Positions 7,366 to 14,418 of a stretch of 19,765 nucleotides of DNA are shown here, piece after piece. The position numbers were made by a program, and so were the translations under genes. The stretch is from UBA2160 sp964588665 (GTDB lineage Bacteria; Chloroflexota; Dehalococcoidia; Lucifugimonadales; UBA1123). The stretch covers positions 1-19,765 of the forward strand of contig CAZPQQ010000060.1 of assembly GCA_964588665.1 (NCBI GenBank), given 5' to 3'. Under the pieces are notes generated by a model. That model did not search any database. It worked only from the letters and a program-made list of their open reading frames with translations, and was not told the origin of the DNA. How positions within the stretch are numbered: position 1 is the stretch's first letter; the number at the start of each line of letters is the position of its first letter.

Positions 7366-8793
7366 CTACACAGCCGTATCGGATCGCCTGGTTGGCCCGG
7401 TCAAATTTGGATAAGTTTCAGGCGGAATTCCTTTCAACTCCTCAGTGACCTCAGCGGCCACGGACAGCGAGCCGGTACACAGAATAAGATCGTGAGACCC
7501 GGCAAGGTCAATCGCCCTGGCTAACCCGTCACCGACTGAATCGGATTGACCGACTGCCTCCAGGCCCGCGTCCGTTACGGACCGCGTGGCAGCATCGAGT
7601 CGACCTGAACGCGGGTGTCTCGACTTGACGACCACAACACGCGGCGCCAGCGGAGCGATCTCAGCCAGCATTCCTTCGGCGTTATGCCCTCCAAGAGCAG
7701 CGAACACCAACACGACGCGGTCGAATTCGAAATAGTCCCGGACGGCTTCGACCAGCCTGCGTATGGAGTACGGATTGTGGGCGCCGTCGATGACGATTCT
7801 GCGCCCGTGGCTCTCTTCGATCTGAAACCTACCCGGCCAGCAGACGTTCCGCAATCCTTGGGCGATGTGCGCTTCGGTCAGCGGCACCCCGCCGTCGGCC
7901 AGCGTTTCAACGGCGGCCACGGCTGTTGCGGCATTTTCCAGTTGATAGTCCCCGAGGAGGGGCATCCACAAATCGTAATCGCCGCGCAACCCGTTCAGAA
8001 CGAACGACTGGCCGCTGAGATCGGCCGTGCGTTTGCTCCAGTTCAGCTTATCTTGCACTTCGACGATGGCTGAGCCGTTCTCTCTGGTGGTCCTTCGGAA
8101 GACGTCTCGAGCGTCAGCCTCGACCTGTGGCGCGACGACGACCGGCGCTCCCGGTTTGATGATTCCCGCCTTTTCGACGGCGATCTTCTCGATCGTGCCG
8201 CCCAACGTGGCCACATGGTCCAGACTGATCGAAGTGATCACCGATACCGCGGGAGTGAGGATGTTGGTCGAATCCAATCTGCCGCCCAAGCCGACTTCGA
8301 TCACCTGGAAATCCACCGCGGCCTGCTTGAAGTGCACGAACGCCATTGCCGTCATGAGCTCGAAGAAAGTGACGCCGCCATATCCACCGTCTGCGCCCAC
8401 ACGCTGGACAGCCGGCCAGACTTGTTGAACCAACGCCGCGTACGTCTCTTTGGCTATGGGCTCCAGGCCGATCCGGATTCGCTCCACAACGCTGTGCAAG
8501 TGGGGCGAAGTGAAGAGGCCGACCTTGTATCCGGCGGATAGGAGGATGGATGTGACCATCGCGGCGGTGCTGCCCTTGCCCTTCGTCCCGGCCACGTGCA
8601 CCGTCGGCACGCCTCGGTGAACGCCGCCGAGTTCTTCGGACAGCAGGCGCATTCGTTCGAGATGAAACCCGGAATGGCCGGGGTGGTGGGTGGATCGTTC
8701 GAAGTCGGCCAATCCCATCGCCAGCTCTACAGCGGCGTTAAAAGAGATCGGTGTGGTGTGGTTTCCGGAGTGTTCGCGTTTTGAGCGTGTCAT
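7366..8793 (-). CDS. folC: Bifunctional folylpolyglutamate synthase/dihydrofolate synthase
   Basis: 475 residues from ATG 8793; the frame stays open to an ATG at 8925, but that N-terminal extension is Arg/Pro-rich and unlike the family, and neither start has a strong ribosome site. The Mur-ligase fold is clear: ATP-binding loop GTKGKGST at 69-76, then GLFTSPHLHSV, the central-domain GLGGRLDSTN, SLDHVATLG and EKAGIIKPG, LGDYQLENAATA, and the C-terminal IDGAHNP. It adds glutamate to dihydropteroate or to reduced folates using ATP, keeping folate cofactors in the cell. accD, its common partner, is not adjacent. A formyl-folate enzyme lies at 4215 on the same strand, but about 2.2 kb and the fabF and SWIM genes separate them, so they are not one operon. 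Confidence 0.93.
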   Translation of the reverse strand: MTRSKREHSGNHTTPISFNAAVELAMGLADFERSTHHPGHSGFHLERMRLLSEELGGVHRGVPTVHVAGTKGKGSTAAMVTSILLSAGYKVGLFTSPHLHSVVERIRIGLEPIAKETYAALVQQVWPAVQRVGADGGYGGVTFFELMTAMAFVHFKQAAVDFQVIEVGLGGRLDSTNILTPAVSVITSISLDHVATLGGTIEKIAVEKAGIIKPGAPVVVAPQVEADARDVFRRTTRENGSAIVEVQDKLNWSKRTADLSGQSFVLNGLRGDYDLWMPLLGDYQLENAATAVAAVETLADGGVPLTEAHIAQGLRNVCWPGRFQIEESHGRRIVIDGAHNPYSIRRLVEAVRDYFEFDRVVLVFAALGGHNAEGMLAEIAPLAPRVVVVKSRHPRSGRLDAATRSVTDAGLEAVGQSDSVGDGLARAIDLAGSHDLILCTGSLSVAAEVTEELKGIPPETYPNLTGPTRRSDTAV

Positions 8794-9034
8794 TGGAAGG
8801 TTAACGGGAGTGCGCCTGAATCGAGGGCCGGGGTCCGGACGTCCGCGACTGGAAAATCGACGGTCGTCCCCGATGAAATATCCGTCCCCAGCGCACGGGC
8901 ATCTTCGAAACGTTTCTATCGACATCTACTTTATCGCAATATCGGAGCGATGAATAGATCTGGCGGCCCCTGACTCAACATCCCGATGGGGATGCGGCGA
9001 GTTGGCGCCACGTGGTCGTGCGGGCTGGCCTGGG

Positions 9035-10360
9035 CTAGAACTCGAGCGATCCAATTCCGTCGCGAACAGACACTCTGACGCCGAACGGCCGAGAGAGCCT
9101 GTCCATACGATCCAGAGTTTTTTTGATCAGGACGCCCGAAGCAAGCACTGGCCGTCCTCGTTGGGACCTTGGTTGACCGTGCCCCAGATCTATCGGGTGG
9201 AGCGTAACGCCGGTCAGGTTTCCATGCTTGTACTCGCAACGGGCGACGACACTCTCCCAGAATATGGAGCTGCCTGGAAATCCGCGCGTGTCGCCTTCGC
9301 TGCGCGCGTCGTAGAAGTCCGCGGGCGTTGCGGCGTGGTCCAGTTTGACGGATTCGTAGTTAAGCGACGGCTGCCATCGCACTGTTTCGTTCTGGAAGAC
9401 AAAATTGCCCAGGCTGTAGAAGATGGGCTTGCCCCGATAGACTTCGATTCCCCTAGTCACATGGGGGCCGTGGCCAAAGAAACCGTCCGCCCCAGCGTCG
9501 ATGCATGCCCGCGCGAAGGTCAGGAGAAACTCCGGAGGGTCGTCGCGTGTCGCTCCGCTCTCGTGGCAGTGAAACGCCACGAAAACCCAGTCCGCCATGC
9601 GGCGGGCGTCCCGCACCCATTTTAGGTTCTCGTCCATGTCTTTCCGGTTGGGTTTGGATGTTTGTTTGAACTCTTCGCCGACATTGAATCTCCCGCCCAT
9701 GAACGCCATCTCGGTGTCGGTGTCTTCTTTCATGGCGCCGGCGGGACGGAATCTGCGCTGTGCAGCGTTGCTGGCTTCGAAGCCGAGCTCTCGGCTAATC
9801 CGTCTGAGTTGGTCGAATGCTGGCCTGTCGACGGTGTGGGTCGCCGAGAACCGCACGCCGTTCAGACCAGGCCGCCCCCTCAGATCAGGGCGCTGGTCAA
9901 GTGCGCGGCCGGCCTCGTGGAACGTGGACGACGCGGATATTAGTGCGACTCGCCCTTTCGGCGTGTCTAGGTACGCTGGCGCGCGAGCTTCACTCAGGTT
10001 GCTGCCCGTGCCGGCGTGCGCGAGTCCGGCCGAGCGTAGGTTCTTGAGGTTCTCGGAGACGCCGCCCTCGCCATAGTCGTAGCTGTGGTTGTTGGCAGTG
10101 GAGACGATGTTGATCCCCGCCCACTGGAGCTCTCCGACGTTCCGAGGCTCAGACGCGGTGAACGTGCCGCCTGCCATGCCGGGGGAGTGCTCGTACTCGT
10201 GCATGAGCATTTCCAGATTCGTATATCCGACGTCGGCCTGTCGAAACAATTCGACCAGTGACATAAACTGAGGCTCCCGGAAAACCGAGAGCCTCCGCGT
10301 TATCATCGTGTCACCACTGGCCACGACGGTTAGATCTCCGGATTCAGCTTCGTAGACCAA
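9035..10360 (-). CDS. CapA/PgsA-family protein (metallophosphatase-like fold)
   Basis: 441 residues starting at TTG 10360, chosen because GGAGGC (10370-10365) lies just upstream; no ATG stands near. Family motifs in order: ASGDTMI (Asp17), TNLE at 47-50, STANNHSYDYGE (Asn90-Asn91-His92), VAFHCHESG (263-269) and GHGPHVTRGIEVYRGKPI followed by YSLGNFVFQ from about 296. These are the metal-binding blocks of the calcineurin-like CapA family, first known from poly-gamma-glutamate capsule synthesis. No signal peptide or membrane anchor is seen and no capB, capC or capE homologue is near, so a capsule role is not supported; cytoplasmic CapA-like proteins of unknown job are common. It is 15 bp downstream of the GNAT gene and probably cotranscribed with it. 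Confidence 0.85.
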   Translation of the reverse strand: MVYEAESGDLTVVASGDTMITRRLSVFREPQFMSLVELFRQADVGYTNLEMLMHEYEHSPGMAGGTFTASEPRNVGELQWAGINIVSTANNHSYDYGEGGVSENLKNLRSAGLAHAGTGSNLSEARAPAYLDTPKGRVALISASSTFHEAGRALDQRPDLRGRPGLNGVRFSATHTVDRPAFDQLRRISRELGFEASNAAQRRFRPAGAMKEDTDTEMAFMGGRFNVGEEFKQTSKPNRKDMDENLKWVRDARRMADWVFVAFHCHESGATRDDPPEFLLTFARACIDAGADGFFGHGPHVTRGIEVYRGKPIFYSLGNFVFQNETVRWQPSLNYESVKLDHAATPADFYDARSEGDTRGFPGSSIFWESVVARCEYKHGNLTGVTLHPIDLGHGQPRSQRGRPVLASGVLIKKTLDRMDRLSRPFGVRVSVRDGIGSLEF

Positions 10361-10375
10361 TCACGCCTCCAATGC

Positions 10376-10966
10376 CTACACGGTGTGCGACGATTCCGCC
10401 CCTTCGTCCGTGGATCGTTGCGCATATTCCGTTGCCAGAATGCCCATGATCACCGAATCGAAACGTGACCCTTCGTGGGGTCGGCTCTTCCGGAGCGTGC
10501 CTTCATGGACGAACCCCAGATGTTCGAAGAGTGCGTGCGCCGCTGTATTGTACTCGGGGATGTCCACCCAAACCCGGTAGAGTTGGATTTCGCCGAAAGC
10601 CAGCTCCAGAGCCGCGCGAGCGGCGGCTGTGCCGTAGCCAAGGTGCCACATGTCCTTGCGGCCCACCAAGATCGACAGTTGACCGTCGCCCAACGCCTCC
10701 TCGAGCGCTATGTGGACTTCTCCGATGTGCTCTCCACCGTCGGTGTACATCGACAGGGTCTTGTGTTCGGTATCTTGGAAGACGCGTTCGAACTCCTCGT
10801 CGGACGCCTGTTCCATCTCGATTGGATGGTATCCGAGATGGGCCGGCTCGCCATACGAATATCGCCCGAACCAATTGTCCGACACTTCGTCGTCTTCAAG
10901 CCACCGCCTGATGCGAGACACGTCCTGCCTGGTCACAGGTGTGAGAACTACTTTCTGCAGGGGCAT
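10376..10966 (-). CDS. GNAT family N-acetyltransferase (RimJ/RimL-like)
   Basis: 196 residues from ATG 10966, which has a very good GAGGAGG five bases upstream; the frame is open for another 53 codons but without coding character. The acetyl-CoA loop is GRKDMWHLGYGTAAARA (102-118), followed by an AFGEIQLYRVWVDIPEYN strand-turn and the HALFEHLGF motif (about 144-152) common to RimJ/RimL acetyltransferases. Such enzymes acetylate protein N-termini, amino acids or small amines; the acceptor is not predictable. The first 70 residues hold a longer than usual acidic insertion (DEEFERVFQD). It is the first gene of a likely two-gene operon with the CapA-family gene and is divergent from the M24 peptidase gene. 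Confidence 0.88.
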   Translation of the reverse strand: MPLQKVVLTPVTRQDVSRIRRWLEDDEVSDNWFGRYSYGEPAHLGYHPIEMEQASDEEFERVFQDTEHKTLSMYTDGGEHIGEVHIALEEALGDGQLSILVGRKDMWHLGYGTAAARAALELAFGEIQLYRVWVDIPEYNTAAHALFEHLGFVHEGTLRKSRPHEGSRFDSVIMGILATEYAQRSTDEGAESSHTV

Positions 10967-11041
10967 GGCAACCTCCTCACGTAGAATGGTGCGTACGTTT
11001 GGCCCGCCAAAGACAATCTTGTTAAGACTAATATCAGATTC

Positions 11042-11058
11042 GGTGGAAATTATCCACC
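11042..11058. promoter_or_regulatory. Perfect inverted repeat in the GNAT/M24 divergent region
   Basis: GGTGGA-aatta-TCCACC, 6-bp arms around a 5-bp AT-rich centre (17 bp in all), typical of a dimeric regulator site. It lies 75 bp upstream of the GNAT start and 22 bp before the -35 box of the predicted M24 promoter. It could control either gene; no regulator gene is nearby. Confidence 0.35.
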
Positions 11059-11080
11059 AATGCTCGCGGCCGCGACACAG

Positions 11081-11109
11081 TTGCCCGACGCGTTCTCCCT
11101 TAGTATGAT
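11081..11109 (+). promoter_or_regulatory. Predicted promoter of the M24 peptidase gene
   Basis: TTGCCC (11081-11086), a 17-nt spacer and TATGAT (11104-11109). It would give a leader of about 255 nt before the ATG at 11373. Confidence 0.45.
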
Positions 11110-11372
11110 TGGGGCGGGTCGACAAGCGAACGAGCGTGTCAACTATTCAGCCAACCGTGGTTGTTCGCGGCACGGAGCGTCATTGTCACCGCAAATCGGT
11201 CGCCGGACACGATACGGCGGCGGTCGATTGGGCCGACGGTCGCGGCTGCCTCGTCGGTCACGCCTTCCGCCGACTCTCGAAGCTGACAAATGAGGCGGCG
11301 CGCGAATGTCAATTCGCGCCCAACCGAAAACCGTCCGAGCGGCCATTGAAGCGATCGTTGAGGAGATACGCA
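11110..11372 (+). other. Long untranslated leader of the M24 gene
   Basis: The frame is open here and continuous with the peptidase, but the amino-acid content (many Arg, His, Cys) is unlike the family and the ribosome site AGGAG (11361-11365) favours ATG 11373. A hairpin built from GGCGcgCGAAT-gtca-ATTCGCGCC (2-nt bulge) lies at about 11292-11315. I recognise no riboswitch. Confidence 0.4.
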
Positions 11373-12548
11373 ATGCCCATAGAAACGGTCATCCAACAGG
11401 CCAAAGAGTACATGTCGGCCGAAGGCATCTCCGGATGGCTGTTGTACGAGTACAAAGGGCTTAATCCGATTTTCTGGGACACGATTGGACCCGTCTCGAA
11501 CGTCACTCGACCGTGCTGGTTTTGGATACCCGCCGAAGGCGACCCACAACTTATGGTCAGCTTCGTCGACCAGGGCCGTTTCGCCCACGTCGGAGTCGAC
11601 ACGATTACGTTCGTGAACCGGCAACAGATGACCGCCCGTCTCCGCGAAGCTCTGACCGATGCGGTGAAGATCGCGATGGAGTATTCGCCGTTAGGCGCGC
11701 TGCCCAGGGTCTCCAGGGTCGACGCGGGCACCTTGGAGTTCGTGCGCCAGCTCGGCGTCGACGTGGTGTCCTCCGCCGATCTGTTGCAGTATGCCAGTCA
11801 ACGCTGGAACGACGAGCAACTTCAGACGCACTTGGTCGCCGCTGAAAAACTGAGCCAAATCGTCGTCGAAGCATTCGACCACATAGGCGAATCGCTGGCA
11901 TCGGGGATCACGGAGTACGGCGTAGCCGAGTTCATTCGCGGCAGGTTTCGCGACGAGGGATTGCTCGTGACCGACGGACCTACGGTGGCCGTGAACGAGC
12001 ATGCTTCAGACCCGCACTTCGAGCCTACCGAGGAAGGATCGTCAGTCATCAAAGCGGGCGATTGGGTGCTCATCGACCTTTGGACACGATTGCCGGGCGA
12101 CGAGGCCATGTTCGGAGACATCACCTGGACCGCGTATGTCGGAGACACCGTGCCCGCCAAACACCGTGAAGTGTTCGAAGCGGTGATCGATGCCAGGGAC
12201 GCCGCTCTGGCCGAGCTCGAGAAAGCGCATCGGGAGGGCCGCACCGCCGAAGGGTGGGAGTTGGACAAAGTCGCCAGGGAACACATCACGAGATCGGGCT
12301 ACGCCGACCACTTCAACCACCGCCTGGGGCACAGCCTGGGCCGCGAAGTCCACAGCAACGCGGTCAATCTCGACGGCTGGGAGACGCACGACACCCGCAA
12401 AGTGATCCCTGGCATCGGACTCACCATCGAGCCTGGCATCTACTTGCCCGAGTTCGGCGTAAGGTCCGAGATCGACGTGTTCATGGCAGACGACGGGCCG
12501 CGCGTCACCACCGAAATCCAGCGAGACATCGTCCTGATCCGGGCGTGA
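11373..12548 (+). CDS. M24 family metallopeptidase (Xaa-Pro dipeptidase-like, creatinase fold)
   Basis: 391 residues from ATG 11373 with AGGAG seven bases upstream. The N-terminal creatinase-like domain (about 1-150) is followed by a pita-bread catalytic domain with all five metal ligands visible: Asp235 (LIDLW), Asp249 (FGDITW), His320 (RLGHSLG), Glu353 (TIEPGIY) and Glu366 (RSEIDVF). M24 enzymes with this layout are Xaa-Pro dipeptidases, aminopeptidases P or creatinase-like hydrolases; the cytoplasmic location follows from the lack of a signal peptide. The active-site insert VHSNAVNLDGWETHD after the His ligand is longer than in classic PepQ, so the substrate may not be a proline dipeptide. 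It is transcribed alone and divergently from the GNAT gene. Confidence 0.92.
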   Translation: MPIETVIQQAKEYMSAEGISGWLLYEYKGLNPIFWDTIGPVSNVTRPCWFWIPAEGDPQLMVSFVDQGRFAHVGVDTITFVNRQQMTARLREALTDAVKIAMEYSPLGALPRVSRVDAGTLEFVRQLGVDVVSSADLLQYASQRWNDEQLQTHLVAAEKLSQIVVEAFDHIGESLASGITEYGVAEFIRGRFRDEGLLVTDGPTVAVNEHASDPHFEPTEEGSSVIKAGDWVLIDLWTRLPGDEAMFGDITWTAYVGDTVPAKHREVFEAVIDARDAALAELEKAHREGRTAEGWELDKVAREHITRSGYADHFNHRLGHSLGREVHSNAVNLDGWETHDTRKVIPGIGLTIEPGIYLPEFGVRSEIDVFMADDGPRVTTEIQRDIVLIRA

Positions 12549-12842
12549 GCGCCGAGTTGAGCATCCCGAGTCGCACACTGCGCCAGCCAATGCGACCCGT
12601 GGCGGGCTTGGATTCCGCAACCTGGACATTCCATGTTGCGAGCCGACCGTCGGGCGTGACTTGAATCCAATAACTGCCGCTTGTCACTTCGACGTGGAGT
12701 AGAGCCCTACCGCGCGAAATCGACCGCCGCCGGGCCATTCCGCAAGATCGGGGCTGTTGCAATACCTCGTCCCGCAAGATCGAGATCGTGATAAGCAGGG
12801 TGCGGTGACTGGCTGAGATACAAGCAGACTTTCGAGGCGACC
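12549..12842. other. Intergenic region between the M24 gene and the antitoxin
   Basis: No supported gene. On the minus strand about 12600-12720 reads LLHVEVTSGSYWIQVTPDG and a Trp-rich tail that could be the worn end of a secreted beta-sandwich protein, but there is no start and no family match I can defend. The right half holds the direct repeat listed separately. Confidence 0.3.
12740..12782 (+). repeat. 11-bp direct repeat upstream of the antitoxin gene
   Basis: CCGCAAGATCG occurs at 12740-12750 and 12772-12782, with starts 32 bp apart (about three helical turns). It ends 60 bp before the antitoxin start, so it could be a pair of operator half-sites; it could also be chance or repeat debris. 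Confidence 0.4.
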
Positions 12843-13058
12843 ATGCAGACATACCGTGTTGAAACAACTATTGCCAGCCGAGGAACGCTAACCATCGAGG
12901 GACTCCCATTCCAAGCGGGCGACAGAGTCGAGGTGGTCGTACGAAGCTGCCACCCTAAACGAGAGTCCTCGGAACGTTATCCGTTGCGTGGTAAGGAGAT
13001 TGGTTACGTCGAACCCTTCGGAACCGTTGCCGGAGAAGATTGGGACGCGCTGAGATGA
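12843..13058 (+). CDS. Antitoxin of a VapBC-like (PIN) module
   Basis: 71 residues with GAGG five bases before the ATG. The N-terminal half (YRVETTIASRGTLTIEG then GDRVEVVV) resembles an AbrB/VapB-like beta-rich DNA-binding domain. The C-terminal tail YPLRGKEIGYVEPFGTVAGEDWDALR matches the tail of small proteins that commonly precede PIN toxins and that would wrap the toxin. Its stop overlaps the start of a PIN reading frame by ATGA (13055-13058), the normal translational coupling of such pairs. Because the toxin is broken, this gene now looks like an orphan antitoxin. Family assignment rests on the tail and on context. Confidence 0.7.
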   Translation: MQTYRVETTIASRGTLTIEGLPFQAGDRVEVVVRSCHPKRESSERYPLRGKEIGYVEPFGTVAGEDWDALR

Positions 13059-13333
13059 TCGTTCTGGACACCCACATTTTCATTTCGTGGGTGCACGGCG
13101 ACGAGCGACTGACCAAGACACAGACGGAACGCATGGGATGCAGCGAATCCAGTAACTGGGAACCCACGGCACGACGCCGACCCGTGCCAAGTTGCCGCAG
13201 ACAAAACGCTGGCGGGATGACGGAATCGTCGGTCGCCATGGTCGACGGGGCAGTGCCCGTTCAAGGGGGAAGCGACGGCTCTCTCGCTCACCCACACGGT
13301 GCTGGCAGGCAGCCCGGCTATCTACGTGGCTGA
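13055..13333 (+). pseudogene. Truncated PIN-domain toxin (VapC-like)
   Basis: The frame begins MIVLDTHIFISWVHGDERLT, the canonical first strand and helix of a PIN ribonuclease with the first catalytic Asp (Asp5). After about residue 27 (around 13135) all similarity ends. The remaining 65 codons to the stop are low-quality sequence (many Arg, Ser, Gly) with none of the further acidic residues that bind Mg2+ in a PIN domain of about 130 residues. No other frame downstream restores the domain. The toxin is therefore inactive. The break falls next to a GAATCCAGTAACTG copy at 13145-13158. Confidence 0.75.
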
Positions 13334-13400
13334 CGACTCCAAAGCGCCCGGCGGACCAGCACGGAGAACCGACCTTGCAGGCGACATCGGGGCCCACGAG
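13284..13400 (+). pseudogene. Frameshifted remnant of a choice-of-anchor (Q-type) surface protein C-terminus
   Basis: One frame reads SLTHTVLAGSPAIYVADDSKAP, a neighbouring frame then reads ADQHGEPTLQ, and the first frame resumes with GDIGAHE. Put together this follows the usual end of secreted beta-helix proteins: LTHALLPGSPAIDAG, then TDQRGEPR, then DIGAYE. Two compensating shifts and no start or upstream body show it is a scrap of a gene. No sorting anchor remains. Identification rests on motif memory without a search. Confidence 0.6.
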
Positions 13401-13548
13401 CAGCCGCTCGCGGCGGCGGCTTCGCCCACAAAGATGAAGCGGCATGAGGATGATGCGGTTCTTCAACGGGGTGGGCCGGCTGCCCATAGAGATTCAAGCC
13501 CATCCGTAAACACCCCTCCTCCTTGCACTCTCGCTCAGACTGCAACTA

Positions 13549-13571
13549 GAATACGTATACAATACGTATTC
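13549..13571. promoter_or_regulatory. Operator-like dyad overlapping the mazEF promoter
   Basis: GAATACGTAT-aca-ATACGTATTC: two perfect 10-bp arms with a 3-bp centre, each arm itself containing the palindrome ATACGTAT. A possible -10 (TACAAT, 13558-13563) lies inside the dyad, and the antitoxin start is 14 bp downstream. Ribbon-helix-helix antitoxins commonly repress their own operon at such sites. Confidence 0.7.
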
Positions 13572-13584
13572 CGGGAGGGCGGAA

Positions 13585-13815
13585 ATGCAGAAGAAGCTGA
13601 CCATCACCGTTGACGAGCGAGTGTACGAGGGGCTGCACAGCGTCATAGGGCGGCGTAACATCAGCCGGTTTATCGAGTCACTGGTGCGCCCGCACGTAAT
13701 CGGAGCAGACATGGAGGTGGGCTACCGCCAGATGGCGCAGGATGAGCTTCGCGAAGCCGACGCCCTGCAATGGGCGGAATCCACCGTCCTAGACGTGAGC
13801 GATGAAGCGCGGTGA
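13585..13815 (+). CDS. Ribbon-helix-helix antitoxin of a MazEF/PemIK-type pair
   Basis: 76 residues, with GGAGGG five bases before ATG. The N-terminal strand KKLTITVDERVYEGLHSVIG followed by a helix containing NISRFIESLV is a typical ribbon-helix-helix fold, which dimerises and binds operator DNA. The acidic C-terminal half (QDELREADALQWAEST) is the part expected to neutralise the toxin. It overlaps the toxin gene by 14 bp (13802-13815), which indicates coupled translation, and the dyad just upstream is its probable operator. It is likely intact. Confidence 0.85.
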   Translation: MQKKLTITVDERVYEGLHSVIGRRNISRFIESLVRPHVIGADMEVGYRQMAQDELREADALQWAESTVLDVSDEAR

Positions 13816-14128
13816 TGTATGGTGGGTCAATTTTGACTCGGCCGTCGGAGGAGAGGTTCGCAAACAGCGCCCAGCGGTGATCGCCAGCAACGATGTGTCC
13901 AACAGGTTCCTGAACCGAGTGCAGGTCGTCCCTCTCACCAGCAACGTGGACCGGCTATATCCGAGCGAAGCGTTCGTCGTCGTCAACGGCAAACAGCATA
14001 AGGCGATGGCCGACCAGCTTGCGACGGTCAGCAAGATGCGGCTGCGCGATGCTGTCGGTCGGCTGTCGATCACGGATATGCGCGGCGTCGAAAGGGCCAT
14101 CAAGGCACAGCTCGGGCTCACGGACTGA
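13802..14128 (+). CDS. mazF: MazF/PemK-type mRNA endoribonuclease toxin
   Basis: 108 residues, the normal size for MazF. The hallmarks are MKRGDVWWVNFD at the N-terminus, then VRKQRPAVIASND (catalytic-type Arg23), VQVVPLTSN (Thr46) and the C-terminal ATVSKMRL stretch in the usual places. MazF toxins cut single-stranded mRNA at short sequence motifs and are held in check by the antitoxin encoded just upstream. The reading frame is complete and undamaged, in contrast to the PIN toxin 700 bp away. Its cleavage motif cannot be predicted. Confidence 0.92.
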   Translation: MKRGDVWWVNFDSAVGGEVRKQRPAVIASNDVSNRFLNRVQVVPLTSNVDRLYPSEAFVVVNGKQHKAMADQLATVSKMRLRDAVGRLSITDMRGVERAIKAQLGLTD

Positions 14129-14340
14129 CGCCCATCCCGCACTCTCTCCCGAATAACCAGGCGACACCATTTGACACGGGACGGGAAGCAAATCGCCCAT
14201 TCGCTACAACAAAGACCGACTCGTCACACGTCGTCGCGGCGCTGGTGTTCCGCGTCAGCGAAGGGGTCTGCAGAACGCGCACAACAGGCTGGCCGATGTT
14301 GCTCTCTCCGAACGTCGTGAAGGCTATCCGCAGGAACTGC

Positions 14341-14359
14341 GATCAGGCAATTTCTGATC
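14341..14359. terminator. Small hairpin between mazF and the MFS gene
   Basis: GATCAG-gcaattt-CTGATC, a 6-bp stem in the 290-bp gap between the convergent mazF and MFS genes. There is no U-tract; a weak candidate. The rest of 14129-14418 shows no gene I can support. Confidence 0.25.
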
Positions 14360-14418
14360 TCTCACACGACGGGTCGTTTGCGCAGGGCACTCAGTCAATT
14401 AGCCGAACGGGTCCGGGG

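Noticed and set aside
11109..11372. N-terminal extension of the M24 peptidase
   Set aside because: The extension is unlike the creatinase N-domain and the AGGAG site favours ATG 11373.
12505..12867. Minus-strand frame of 120 codons between the M24 gene and the antitoxin
   Set aside because: It overlaps both flanking genes, lacks a ribosome site and gives no family resemblance apart from a vague Trp-rich stretch.
13136..13262. Possible dispersed REP-like element (gaatccag ... gcgggatgacgg)
   Set aside because: Only short scattered similarity to common dispersed repeats and no clear hairpin; kept only as the 14-bp direct repeat observation.
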